Shown piece by piece: positions 35,847 to 45,647 of a stretch of DNA of 64,000 bases. A program made the position numbers and the translations under genes. This DNA is from Halichoerus grypus. Its lineage: Eukaryota > Chordata > Mammalia > Carnivora > Phocidae. The stretch spans positions 145,930,262-145,994,261 of the forward strand of contig NC_135718.1 of NCBI RefSeq assembly GCF_964656455.1, written 5' to 3'. The notes under the pieces were generated by a model that did no database searches, was not told where the DNA came from, and worked only from the letters and a program-made list of their open reading frames with translations. Positions within the stretch are counted from its first letter, which is position 1. Each line of letters begins with the position of its first letter.

Positions 35847-36015
35847 TTTGTCCAGAGGAGAATAGGTGAATGAGAGGATAAAATGCTAACAGGGTAACAA
35901 CATCCCCAGAAATATACTCTAAACAAATCAGAAAAGACCTGAAACTGGGGGAAAAGAAAGGGAAAGAAAGAAAAAAGAAAAAGATAAAAACAAACAAAAA
36001 CAGAACAAAACAAAA

Positions 36016-36720
36016 ACAGAATATGATCAAATATGATCAGGCTGGTGCATAGATCAGTGCTACACACTAGATTTTGGGTGTATTTTGGTCTGTTAGAAGA
36101 AAGTGTCTCCCAAAATTTTAAATAAAGAAAAACTTATATATGTACAAAAATAAGGGTTGATACAATGAAGGGATGGAATATGACTGTAAAGATGAAAATT
36201 ATAAAAAATTTTATAAAAGGGGGCTCCTAGGTGGCTCAGATGGTTAAGCATCTGCCTTCGGCTCAGGTCATGATCCCAGGGTCCTGGGATCGAGTCCCGC
36301 ATCGGGCTCCCTGCTAGGCGGGGAACCTGCTTCTCCCTCTGCCTCTGCCTCTCTCTCTCTCTTTCTCTGACTCTCATGAATAAATAAATAAAACATTTTT
36401 AAAAAATTTTATAAAAGGAATTGATAAGAAGTTTGAAAAAAGAAAGAAGAGGATTTTTTTTAAAAAAGGGAGAGAATGTGATCAGGCAGGAGACTAGAAC
36501 AAAGCCATACACTAGAGATTTAGGGTATATTTTGATCTGTTAGAAGAAACTGTATCTCAAAATTTTAAAGAGAGAACAACTTATATATATATGCCAAAAA
36601 TAAGGGTAACTACTATGAAGGGATAGAATATGACTCTAAAAATGAAAAATAAAAATGTTTTTTAAAAAAGGGATTGATAAGATGTTGGTTGAAAAAGGGA
36701 AAAAGAAAAATTCAAAGAAA
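36016..36720 (-). repeat. Tandem units (~250 bp) in the L1 5' region
   Basis: Two related blocks share GTTAGAAGAAA, TCTCAAAATTTTAAA, AACTTATATAT and AATATGACT in the same order. One starts near 36016 and the other near 36474. The first is interrupted by the SINE at 36221-36400. A-rich throughout, between ORF1 and the CpG-rich 5' UTR. Confidence 0.85.
36221..36400 (+). mobile_element. Can-SINE inside the L1 5' region
   Basis: Can-SINE with AGGTGGCTCAGATGGTTAAG and the tail ATGAATAAATAAATAAAACA. An 18-bp perfect TSD (AAAAAATTTTATAAAAGG) lies at 36203-36220 and 36401-36418. Since it is nested in the L1, it is younger than that insertion. Confidence 0.97.
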
Positions 36721-36789
36721 AAAAAAAGACAGTTAAAAAAAATTAATTTTGAAAGACTAAAGAATCATGGTAAAAAAGCCATGGGTTCT

Positions 36790-37833
36790 ATGTGCTGTAT
36801 TCCCCTAGCGCCGGAGTTCTGCCGTTCTCATTGATCAGTAAACTTGGTCTTGGCTGGCTGTTCTCGCTGATCTTCTGGGGGAGGGGCCTGTTGCCGTGGT
36901 TCCCAAATGTCTTTGCCGGAGGCAAAATTGCCCCGCCCTTGCCGGTCCAGGCTAAGTAATCTGCTCGGGTTTGCTCTCCGCAGCTTTTGTTCCCTGCAGG
37001 CTTTCCGTACGGCCTTGGAGGCGGAGAGTGAAAATGGCGACCTCCCAGTCTCCGCCCCGGAGGAGCGGAGAACTCGGGGCCCTGCTCCTCAGTGCGCCCC
37101 CAGAGAAAAGCAGTCAGTCACTCCCGTCTCCCCGGTCTCCGGCCGCACTCCGTGCTCACCCGGCCTGTGACCGCGCGTTTCTATCTCTGGCACCCGACCC
37201 CGGGTGGAGTCTCCAAACCCAGCAGATCCCCGCGGTGCACTCCCGCACCTCTCCTCCCGGGGGAAGAAGGAGAGTCTCCCCGGATCTGCCGCTTGTTGGG
37301 TCCCTCCTGGAGGAGCAGTGGCCCGACTGTGCCGCGGATCACGGTTTATGACAACCCCGAGCTGAGAGCCCGCGCCTGGGCTCCGTCTCTGCAGCCGGCT
37401 TCCCTGCTCTGATACCTGGGAGCTCTGCCGCACTCAGGCACCCCCGGTCTTTCTGTGACCCCGAGGGTCCTGAAACCACACTGTTCTGTGAGGGTTCCAC
37501 CCCCCGCTTAGCCACCGGAGTGACATCCCTCAGCGGAGCAGACTTCTAGAAGTTCCGATTTTGTGCTCCGTGGCTCTATCACTTGCCAGAAGCGGCCGAC
37601 AGAGGCCCCCTCCCCCGCCGTCTATCCTCCCAAATATCGCCTTGATTTCACTTCTCCGCACGTCCTACCTTCCAGAAAGTGGTCGCTTTTCTGTTCAGAG
37701 AGTTGTTGCTATTCTTTTCTTCGATCTCCTGTTGAGTTCGTAGGTATTCAGAATGGTTTGATCCCTATCCAGCTGAATTCCTGGGACCAGACGAAATCCG
37801 GGTCTCCTACTCCTCCGCCATCTTGCTCCGCCT
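36790..37833 (-). promoter_or_regulatory. L1 5' UTR promoter, CpG-rich
   Basis: CpG-dense sequence opening, in the L1 direction, with GGCGGAGCAAGATGGCGGAG. CAAGATGGC at 37817-37825 is a YY1-type site near the start, as known for human L1, where it positions initiation. Frames of 60-126 codons on the plus strand here are by-products of GC content. Whether the promoter still works cannot be told from sequence. Confidence 0.85.
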
Positions 37834-37866
37834 GCCACAATTTTTTTTTAAAGTATAAGGAAATAG

Positions 37867-37968
37867 ACATGTCTGGCTGGCTCAGTCAGTAGAGCATAAG
37901 ACTCGTGATCTCAGGGCTGTGAGTTTAAGCCCCATATTGGGGGTAGAGTTTACTTTAAAAGAAAATAA
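37867..37968 (+). mobile_element. Short, older Can-SINE (tRNA-Lys-like type)
   Basis: GTCTGGCTGGCTCAGTCAGT, AGAGCATAAGACTCGTGATC and GTGAGTTTAAGCCCCATATT follow a tRNA-Lys layout with an A-rich tail. AAGGAAATAG at 37857-37866 and 37969-37978 is the TSD. It lies 15 bp from the L1 TSD. Confidence 0.92.
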
Positions 37969-38126
37969 AAGGAAATAGGTGAAATTAATTTAGTAATATG
38001 TTATTTAATTCAACATATCCAAAATATTGTCATTTCAAAATGTAATCAACATAAAAACTATTAACAAGATAGTTCACATTCTTTTTATTTTCATACTTAG
38101 CCCTAGCCACATTTAAAGTGCTCAAT

Positions 38127-38328
38127 AGGGGCACCTGGGTGGCTCGGTCATTAAGCGTCTGCCTTCAGCTCAGCTCTGGATCCCAGGGTCCTGGGATCAA
38201 GCCCCGCATCGGACTCCCTGCTCCACGGGAAGCCTACTTCTCCCTCTCCCACTCCCCCTGCTGTGTTCCCTCTCTCGCTGTGTCTCCCTCTGTCAAATAA
38301 ATAAATAAATAAAATCTTTTTAAAAAAT
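38127..38328 (+). mobile_element. Can-SINE
   Basis: GGGGCACCTGGGTGGCTCGG to AAATAAATAAATAAATAAAA. TSD AAAGTGCTCAA lies at 38115-38125 and 38329-38339. Confidence 0.96.
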
Positions 38329-38339
38329 AAAGTGCTCAA

Positions 38340-41037
38340 AAGTCACACATTGCCAGTGGCTACCATACTAAACAGAGCAAGGTTAAAGATATCTACTCAT
38401 CCAGAGGGATACTCATGGTGTGTTTTTAGGGGGGAAATGCAAGGAAGAGGATATTAGATAGTAAGAGCTCATGTTTGGGGGGAAAAAACCTATGCATGTC
38501 AGGTATGTTTGTGGTGGCTTGTAGGAGCATGAGTTCATACAACAGGTTTTTAACACTGGTTATTTCAAAAGGATAGGATTTAAGGCAGCTGTGTTATAGA
38601 CCAGCTGTTACTAGCCATTTTATATACATCTTTGTATTGTTTCACTATTACAATGATCCTATATTAATTTTGTGGTTTTTCCTTAATCTACTAAATAAAT
38701 TAACAAAAGTTGGGGGGAGTATTTAAGAAGAGGAGAATCTTAGTTGATACAGCAATCAGATGGGAGACAAGCTTTCAGGTAAAAAGAAAATTAAAGAAAA
38801 TTTATATTTTACTCAACACACATAATGACAAAAACAAATCTGTTTGGAGATTGTGTAGAAAAATAGTAAGTTGTCATTTAAATCTTAGAATCAAAGAATA
38901 TTAGGGAAGCAGAAGTCACCTCCTCCTCCTGACGCATCAAAGGAACTCTCTTACCACACCCTGATAGGCGGACACTTGGTGTCTTTTGCCAGGAATCCCG
39001 TTCCATCCCAACTGCCTATGCTCCTGACCAAGGTTCCACTCCACATTCAAATGAAAGCTCCAGAACTTAAAGAGTGAATTAATAACAGGGCAGAAGTAAT
39101 AAGACAAAGTTCCAGTTAGACCAAGGCCACGGGATACTCTGAGGAATGGGAGGCAGACAGTAGGGTATCAGTATAGTTCTGAAGGTAGATGAGGATCACC
39201 AAGCCCGAGCCCATCCCAGTGGAGAGGGGCCAGGAACAGGCTAGAGAAAGGAGTTCAAGGAAGCCTCAGGCTAGATCCTCAAGAATACCCTCACCACCAC
39301 TCCTTGATAATTCTGCTGCCTATTCCTGTAATTCACCAAATTATGGCATAATCTTTGCACAGTGTGAAGTGATGTGGAAAACTGTGTCAAGAATCCGGAA
39401 AATGCTGACAAAAATGTACCCTAAACACACAAATGATGACTCAGATGGTTCATGGAAACTAACTGGAAACAAGAATTGTCTAAATAACTGGTTCTTGATT
39501 CTACTTGTTTAGGAAAGCAGGCCCTTTAAAAACAAGATAGGATGTGAACCCTAAACTGCTCTAAAACAAATCTTAATTAAAAAAAAAAAAGATAGCATGA
39601 CAGCCCTTTTCTCACTCTGCTGAAATTCTTTTCCAAAGTCCTTTCTAGAGGATTATTCTCCATGTCCTGCTGTAATCAACCAAAGAGACTTCCACTTACA
39701 AATCAATTCATCCAGGGGCCATATCAAATGGTGAGTTAATGTCTTTCACTTTGGCTGACTCTCGTACTAACATATGTAAAAGAAACTCCCCCCATGGTGA
39801 ACTTGAGACTCAGTTTCAGAGTTCTGAAGGAAATAAATCAGCAGACACTGGTGATTTGTTTAAAATGTCAGCTGTGTGGAATCAAGGTCTAAGGAAAAGA
39901 AGCATGGAGAGAGAAGCCCAATGGAAGATATGGATGAAGTATGACAGGTGGAAATGGGTAATGAGACATGTAACAGACATGTAGTTTGTTGTTTGAAATT
40001 AGTCAGAGCTCTCGGTGGCTATGTCTGTCTTCCAGAAAAAAAGAAAGAGAAATTGTACAAATAAAAACATTATTCAATATATATTATTTAAGACACCCAC
40101 TTAGGGAAAGAGCATTATTGTCATTGAGGTTTCATGATCCATGTCTTCCAGTATCCCCTTCTGGTAGTGTTATTGAGGCAATTTAAATCTTCCATGATGT
40201 CAAAACTTGATGATAGCGTGATTAATTCCAAACAGCTCTTGATTCCCTTAGCAGCCCATTATGAATCCATCATACGTTAATCCATCCAAGGTCTTGAACA
40301 TTTCTATAATCTCAGTCTGTGCTACATTTTAGAGAATAAAAGCTCTAGAAAACAAACTCTATAAAGGCTTTGCTTGCATTTATCCTTAAACTGTCTATCT
40401 CAGGTTTTAAGGGTTGCCTCTAAATTCTGTTATTGTGAGACTTGTTATCAACTCCATGTTTGTTCCCTTTATAATTACTTTAACTTCTAGTGTACTGCCC
40501 TCAATCTGGATGTACAGGACAGCCAGAAAACCAGCCATACTGGACTGTTCTTCTGCCTAGAAGGTTTGCACAGTGGATGATTTTCTGTTAGAAAGGACTT
40601 CAAGAGCCTTAGCCTCAAGTTTCCATTTCATGTCAAGGTATGATGTCCATATGGAACTTCCAAGCAAGAATCAAAATAGAAGAGTGGTTACAAGAAACAT
40701 AGCACCTATTCAACAAATTGCTTGCCAGACTAAGAGTATTAATCACCTGTCTCTAGCTCTTTATCTTCTTACCTCTCGGGTGGGGGGAGGGATTTTTTTC
40801 TCTATCCTTCTAGGTTCTGTTGGCTGGTCTATTAATTAAATTGGCATAAGACAGATTAATAGGAGAAAAACAAGTTTGATTACATATGTACAGGAGCCCC
40901 AAAAATATGAGACCCAAGGACAAGTCAGTCAGTTGAGGGTTACATGCCATCCTGAGCTAAGGAATGGGATAAGCACCTGGGTCTACAAAAGGAAGGAGAG
41001 TAATTCACAGGACAATAAGAAGATCAGATGTTTGCAG
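38340..41037. other. Unassigned non-coding DNA
   Basis: About 2.7 kb, AT-leaning, with no confident repeat, exon or RNA gene. Frames such as 39189-39512 and 39739-39984 have no recognisable domain. Confidence 0.45.
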
Positions 41038-41754
41038 GGAAATCCAAATCAAAACCTCAATGAGATACCACCTCACACCAGTCAGAATGGCTAGAATTAA
41101 CAAGTCAGGAAACGACAGATGTTGGCGGGGGGAACCCTCCTACACTGTTGGTGGGAACGCAAGCTGGTGCAACCACTCTGGAAAACAGTATGGAGGTTCC
41201 TCAAAAAGTTGAAAATAGAGCTACCATACGATCCAGCAATTGCACTACTGGGTAGTTACCCCAAAGATACAAATGTAGGGATCTGAAGGGGTACGTGCAC
41301 CCCGATGTTTATAGCAGCAATGTCCACAATAGCCAAACTGTGGAAAGAGCCAAGATGCCCATCGACAGATGAATGGATAAAGAAGAGGTGGTATATATAT
41401 ACAATGGAATATTATGCAGCCATCAAAAGGAATGAGATCTTGCCATTTGCAACGACGTGGATGGAACTGGAGGGTATTATGCTGAGCAAAATAAGTCAAT
41501 CAGAGAAAGACATGTATCATATGACCTCACTGATATGAGGAATTCTTAATCTCAGGAAACAAACGGAGGGTTGCTGGAGTGGTGGGGGGTGGGAGGGATG
41601 GGATGGCTGGGTGATGGACACTGGGGAAGGTATGTGCTATGGTGAGCGCTGTGAATTGTGTAAGACTGTTGAATCACAGACCTGTACCTCTGAAACAAAT
41701 AATACATTATATGTTAAAAAAAAAAAAAAAAAAAGAAGAAGATAGCAGGAGGGG

Positions 41755-41958
41755 GGGTGGTGCCTGGGTGGCTCAGTTGGTTAAGCGACTGCCTTCGGCT
41801 CAGGTCATGATCCTGGAGTCCCAGAATCGAGTCCCACATTGGGCTCCCTGCTCAGCAGGGAGTCTGCTTCTCCCTCTGACCCTCCCCCCTCTCATGTGCT
41901 CTCTCTCTCTCATTCTCTCTCTCAAATAAATAAATAAAATCTTTAAAAAAAAAAAAAA
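41755..41958 (+). mobile_element. Can-SINE, GACCCTCCCCCCTCTCATG subfamily, nested in L1
   Basis: Contains GTTAAGCGACTGCCTTCGGC, GATCCTGGAGTCCCAGAATC and CTGACCCTCCCCCCTCTCAT. TSD AGCAGGAGGGG at 41744-41754 and 41959-41969 is made of L1 3' UTR sequence. Confidence 0.97.
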
Positions 41959-42050
41959 AGCAGGAGGGGAAGAAAGAAGGGGGGGGGAAATCGGAGGGGG
42001 AGACAAACCATGAGAGACTATGGACTCTGAGAAACAAACAGGGTTCTAGA

Positions 42051-42074
42051 GGGGAGAGGGGTGGGGGGGATGGG
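42051..42074 (+). other. G-quadruplex-like motif in L1 3' UTR
   Basis: Four G runs (GGGG, GGGG, GGGGGGG, GGG) with short loops AGA, T and AT. L1 3' UTRs in primates are known to carry such motifs. Folding here is inferred from sequence only. Confidence 0.7.
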
Positions 42075-42329
42075 TTAGCCGGGTGATGGGTATTAAAGAG
42101 GGCACGTTCTGCATGGAGCACTGGGTGTTATACGCAAACAATGAATCATGGCATATTTTGGGGTCATATTTTGCTCCCCCCACCTCCTACCCACCCTCTG
42201 GTTTAAGAAGAGGTGTCACTTCCCCCAGAAAGCCCCATGAGCTCCCAGGTTTACGTTGTATGCTCACATGGACCCCCCTAGCAACTTCTCACTTGCTTTT
42301 TCATCACACCACATTATATTATAATTGCC

Positions 42330-42450
42330 TTTTGTTTATCTGTAGCATGTCCCCCAACCCAGATCAAAGTCCATGGCAGTCTTGTTCTTAGACATATGCC
42401 TGGTACCTAGCACAGTACCCCAGACAGACAGTGCAATAAATATATGAAGA
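42330..42450 (+). repeat. L2-like LINE 3' end remnant
   Basis: ATGCCTGGTACCTAGCACAG and CAGTGCAATAAATATATGAA follow the L2 3' terminus. Confidence 0.55.
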
Positions 42451-42516
42451 ATGCATGGATGAGCCACTTTAACATAAATAACAAACTTTTTACTTGCTGT
42501 AACAAAACTAGAAAAT

Positions 42517-42605
42517 GTGCATCCTTTGTGGTTCTATAACTAGACTGTGCGCATCCTTGGTGGTTCTATAACTAGACTGTTTGCAACATTAGTGGTTCTC
42601 TAAGC
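42517..42605 (+). repeat. Tandem repeat, ~31-bp unit, nearly 3 copies
   Basis: The unit GTGC-ATCCTT-GGTGGTTCTATAACTAGACT appears at about 42517-42546, 42547-42578 and, more diverged, from 42579. Confidence 0.85.
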
Positions 42606-42801
42606 CATATGTGGCCACATCCCACATGAACCTCCATTACAACTTCCACTCTTGCAGCACTTTAATACATCCCAGAAATTGATCAAATTTCAAAATGCAT
42701 TAATATAAATGAATACTTCACTGAAGATTTCATGGGAAGGCAGGGAAGAAAGTCTACATTTTCACAGCATAAGCAAAACTTTCTTTAAAATCCCCTGGAT
42801 A

Positions 42802-42930
42802 GGGGCGCCTGACTGGCTCAGTTGAAAAAGCATGCGACTCTTAATCTTTGGGTGGTGAGTTCAAGCCCAATGTTGGGTGTAGAGATTACTTAAAGAAAAA
42901 AAAAAAAAAACTTTAAAAAGTAAAATAACA
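42802..42930 (+). mobile_element. Short, older Can-SINE (tRNA-Lys-like type)
   Basis: GGGGCGCCTGACTGGCTCAG, AGCATGCGACTCTTAATCTT and TTGGGTGTAGAGATTACTTA plus an A-rich tail. TSD TCCCCTGGATA (42791-42801) pairs with TCCCCTAGATA (42931-42941). Confidence 0.94.
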
Positions 42931-43230
42931 TCCCCTAGATACTTTTCTATTCTTTCCTATGAAATTCTCCTAGCACAGCCACTCTGCCCCCTTCTCTCCT
43001 CTCAGGCTACCTCTGCAGCTTTGGCAGCTCTGCAGACAAGCCCGTCTCCTCGCCCAGCCCTTCCTCAGTGTCCCTCCATCTCCATTTTTTAGGTGGAAAA
43101 GATTTGCCGTAATTTGCTTCTACTCCATCATCACCCAGCCCAACACAAAAACACTTCACCTTGGGATCCACCCTCATTAGAAAGCTGAACTAACTATACA
43201 TAAAAATAAGTTCTTTTTCCCTAAATCCTA

Positions 43231-43427
43231 TTTTTTTTATTTTTTTAAGATTTATTTATTTATTTGAGAGAGAGAGGGCAGGGGGAGGGGCAGAGGGAGA
43301 GGGAGAGAAGCAAACTCCCCACTGAGCACAGAGCCCAACACAGAACTTGATCTCACGACCCTGAGATCATGACCTGAGCTGAAATCAAGAGTGGGACGCT
43401 CAACCAACTAAGCCACCCAGGTGCCCA
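43231..43427 (-). mobile_element. Older Can-SINE
   Basis: Reverse-complement SINE of an older type (CACGACCCTGAGATCATGAC, GAAATCAAGAGTGGGACGCT, AGCCACCCAGGTGCCC). No TSD could be made out. Confidence 0.92.
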
Positions 43428-43665
43428 GGGTTAGAGATCATGTCCACTTAACCAGCCAGACCAATTCCATATCCAATCTACCTGATGCTGTCATCCAAGG
43501 GAAGGGTTCCTGCCTTCCCCTGCGGAAGCCTCAGCCCTCCTTTTAATGCCTTCCACCTGATTCAGTCAGACCCACCCAAGTGATCCAGCATAATCTTCCT
43601 TACTTAAAGTCACCTGACTAGGGTCATTAACTGTATCTGCAAAATACCTAGATCAGTGTTTGTTT

Positions 43666-43761
43666 TTTAAGTAATATCTACACCCAACATGGGACTCGAA
43701 CTCACAACCCTAAAATCAAGCGTCACTCGTTCTACTGACTAAGCCAGCCAGGCCCCCCTAG
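43666..43761 (-). mobile_element. Short, older Can-SINE (tRNA-Lys-like type)
   Basis: Reverse complement of the short type: CTACACCCAACATGGGACTC, CTCACAACCCTAAAATCAAG, AAGCCAGCCAGGCCCCCC. The long TSD (core CACCTAGATCAGTGT) of about 24 bp lies at 43642-43665 and 43762-43785 with three differences. Confidence 0.93.
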
Positions 43762-44161
43762 AAACACCTAGATCAGTGTCTGTTTGATTGCATGACTGGG
43801 GCCTAGAGCCTAGCCAAGCTGACCCATCAGAGAAGCCATCAGGCCACAATAAAAATGAGATGCAGCAGCACTGTTGGCCTAGTCCATGCTAAACACATAT
43901 ATCATCTCCTCTAACTTGTCCCCACCGCCCAAAAGGATATTATCATCTTCATTTTACACACACTCTTCAAGGGATTATTGTTAAAATGCCATTGTAAGGC
44001 AGTGGCTTGTAGTTTGATTCATTTTACAGTTATTAGCTAACTGTTTTATCTCAGTACGGAGAGGAACACGAATGACACAGAGAGGAATCCCTCCGCCCGC
44101 ATCTAGCGGGGGTGGACCTGGGAAAAGGCTCTCAGCAGGTACCTCAATATCCCTCCACCAG

Positions 44162-44175
44162 CAGCCAGGGGGCGC
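44162..44175 (+). promoter_or_regulatory. CTCF-like motif
   Basis: CAGCCAGGGGGCGC matches 11 of 14 positions of the CTCF core CCASYAGRKGGCRS, with the strong AGGGGGCGC half intact. Occupancy is inferred, not shown. Confidence 0.5.
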
Positions 44176-44189
44176 ACCTCCCACCTCCC

Positions 44190-44197
44190 TATAAAAG
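44190..44197 (+). promoter_or_regulatory. TATA-box-like element
   Basis: TATAAAAG lies 15 bp after the CTCF-like motif in a locally GC-rich stretch (44085-44230), followed by CGCTCTTGCAGGGAGCTC. Placement would put a start near 44220, but no downstream exon is recognised and a transposon begins at about 44262. Confidence 0.35.
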
Positions 44198-44261
44198 CGC
44201 TCTTGCAGGGAGCTCAGAGGCAGAGAATTAGTGCGGAGACTTAGACTACCATTTCTTAGGA

Positions 44262-44482
44262 GCGGCAGTATTGACATTTGGGACCTGAGACCCTTGGTTG
44301 GGAGACTGTCCTGTGCACGAATAGGATGTTTAGCAGTATCTCTGGCCTGTACCCTCTAAATGCCAGTAGCACCCCACCCCTCCAGTTGTGACAACCCAAA
44401 AATGTTTCCAGATGTTGCCAAATGTCTGGAATTGGGTGGGGGTGGGGGTACAGCAAAATCCAGTTGAGAACCACTGGTGTAG
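44262..44482 (+). mobile_element. Small non-autonomous DNA transposon, copy 1
   Basis: GGATGTTTAGCAGTATCTCT, CCTGTACCCTCTAAATGCCA, AAAAATGTTTCCAGATGTTG and the terminal GTTGAGAACCACTG, an hAT-type end. The same family recurs at 59.7 kb. Family name not asserted. Confidence 0.7.
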
Positions 44483-44928
44483 ACCAGCAGTTCACACAGA
44501 TGATGACTCCTATAAAGAAAGAGGCCAACTCAAAATAGAAGGCAGTAGTCTCTCTCTGGGAGAGCAGTCACCCTTTTGGAATACAGTGCTCTCTCTAGCA
44601 CCCTTGGGCACCCTTCCCCTTTGCTGAGATAATATCCATTTATCCCTCAGACTCCCTGAGCCCGTCAAGTGTGGGAAGCCCTTCCACATGTCCCCTTTCT
44701 GAGGCATTCACTGCTTGGTTTCCTGGCCTGTGTCCCCACTAGACATATGTTCCACTCCAGCTCTAGCTGTGTCTTACCCAGGACTCTAGATCTTCTCTGC
44801 CCATCATGGTGCCTAAGACTCCTGCTCAATTAATGCTCTTTTTTACATAATACTAACTTCTAAATTTTATTGATTGTTTTTGCCCCGAGCCAGGCACAGG
44901 GCAAGTCTTTCTTAAGAAAGAATGAAAG

Positions 44929-45138
44929 GGGAATGCCATTCATGAGGGTGACTCATTCGGTTAAGTGTCTGCCTTGGCTCAGGTCATGATCCCAGGATCC
45001 TGGGATCGAGTCCTGCATCAGTCTCCTTGCTCAGCAGGGAGCCTGCTTCTCCCTCTACCTGAGACTCCCTCTGCTTGTGCTCTCTCTTTCTCGTTCTCTC
45101 TCTCTCTGACAAATAAATAAAATCTTTAAAAAAAAAAA
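44929..45138 (+). mobile_element. Can-SINE with altered head
   Basis: The first 30 bp are diverged (GAATGCCATTCATGAGGGTG), but GGTTAAGTGTCTGCCTTGGC onwards is standard and ends in AAATAAATAAAATC plus A-tail. Flanks share AGAATGAAAG-like sequence, blurred by ATGA expansion on the right. Confidence 0.9.
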
Positions 45139-45435
45139 AAGAATGAATGAAAGAGTTCATTATAAATGAGGAATGAATGAATGAATGTTGAATGGGAAAT
45201 ATAGAAGCTACACATTGTCAATCATGGTCAGAATTGTACTAATTATCTTAATACTGAGAGTATTCCTAAATACAATGTAAAGCCTAATAATTTCCAAAGA
45301 ATTTGTACCCTAGTGTGATACTGTGACTTATAATAAATATATATTTTGGTCTTTGTCTATATAATAAATATAAATTTGGTTCCTTGCTCATAGTTCCCAA
45401 AACACTTGGAATTTCCTGAGAAGAGCAATGGGAAC

Positions 45436-45555
45436 ATCTTTTTTTAGAGAGAGAGAGAGAGAGAGCATGAGAGCATGGGGAGAGAGGGATGGGGTAAGGG
45501 CACAGCTAGAGAGAGAGAGAGAGAGAGAGAATCCCAAGCAGGCTCCACCATGACT
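45436..45555 (-). mobile_element. Can-SINE fragment
   Basis: TTTTTTTAGAGAGAGAGAGA and GAATCCCAAGCAGGCTCCA are the 3' part of an older reverse-complement Can-SINE. The tRNA-like head is missing. Confidence 0.75.
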
Positions 45556-45647
45556 GGGTTTATGTTAGTGAGGTGATATTTGTTTTGGGTTTTTTTTTCT
45601 TTCAAATATTTATTTAAATTCTAGTTAGTTAACATACAGTGTAATAG

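Larger units (their letters stand above)
30635..37833 (-). mobile_element. Full-length L1 retrotransposon, coding regions broken
   Basis: A complete L1 of about 7.2 kb on the minus strand. In its own direction it has a CpG-rich 5' UTR starting at 37833, an A-rich spacer with tandem units (36016-36720), ORF1 remnant, ORF2 remnant and a 3' UTR of about 450 bp with an internal oligo(A), ending in an A-rich tail at 30635. The TSD GCCACAATTTTTTTT flanks it (30618-30632 and from 37834). It was an autonomous LINE-1 but frameshifts and stops now break both ORFs. A Can-SINE (36221-36400) landed in it later. Confidence 0.97.
41038..42148 (+). mobile_element. L1 fragment (ORF2 end and 3' UTR)
   Basis: Starts in the cysteine-motif region of ORF2 and keeps an open 77-codon end (41305-41538, motifs [11 protein letters not shown] and YYAAIKRNE). 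It continues through the 3' UTR with its internal oligo(A) at about 41716. A Can-SINE (41755-41958) interrupts it. It stops at ATGAATCATGG, about 65 bp short of the expected L1 end, with no poly(A) or TSD, so it looks rearranged after insertion. Confidence 0.93.

Noticed and set aside
36907..37433. Plus- and minus-strand frames of 87-126 aa in GC-rich DNA
   Set aside because: They lie in the L1 CpG-rich 5' UTR, overlap in several frames and have no domain.
30282..43761. tRNA-like heads of SINEs as tRNA genes
   Set aside because: They carry A- and B-box-like blocks but degenerate arms, an attached SINE body, A-tails and TSDs. They are retroposons.
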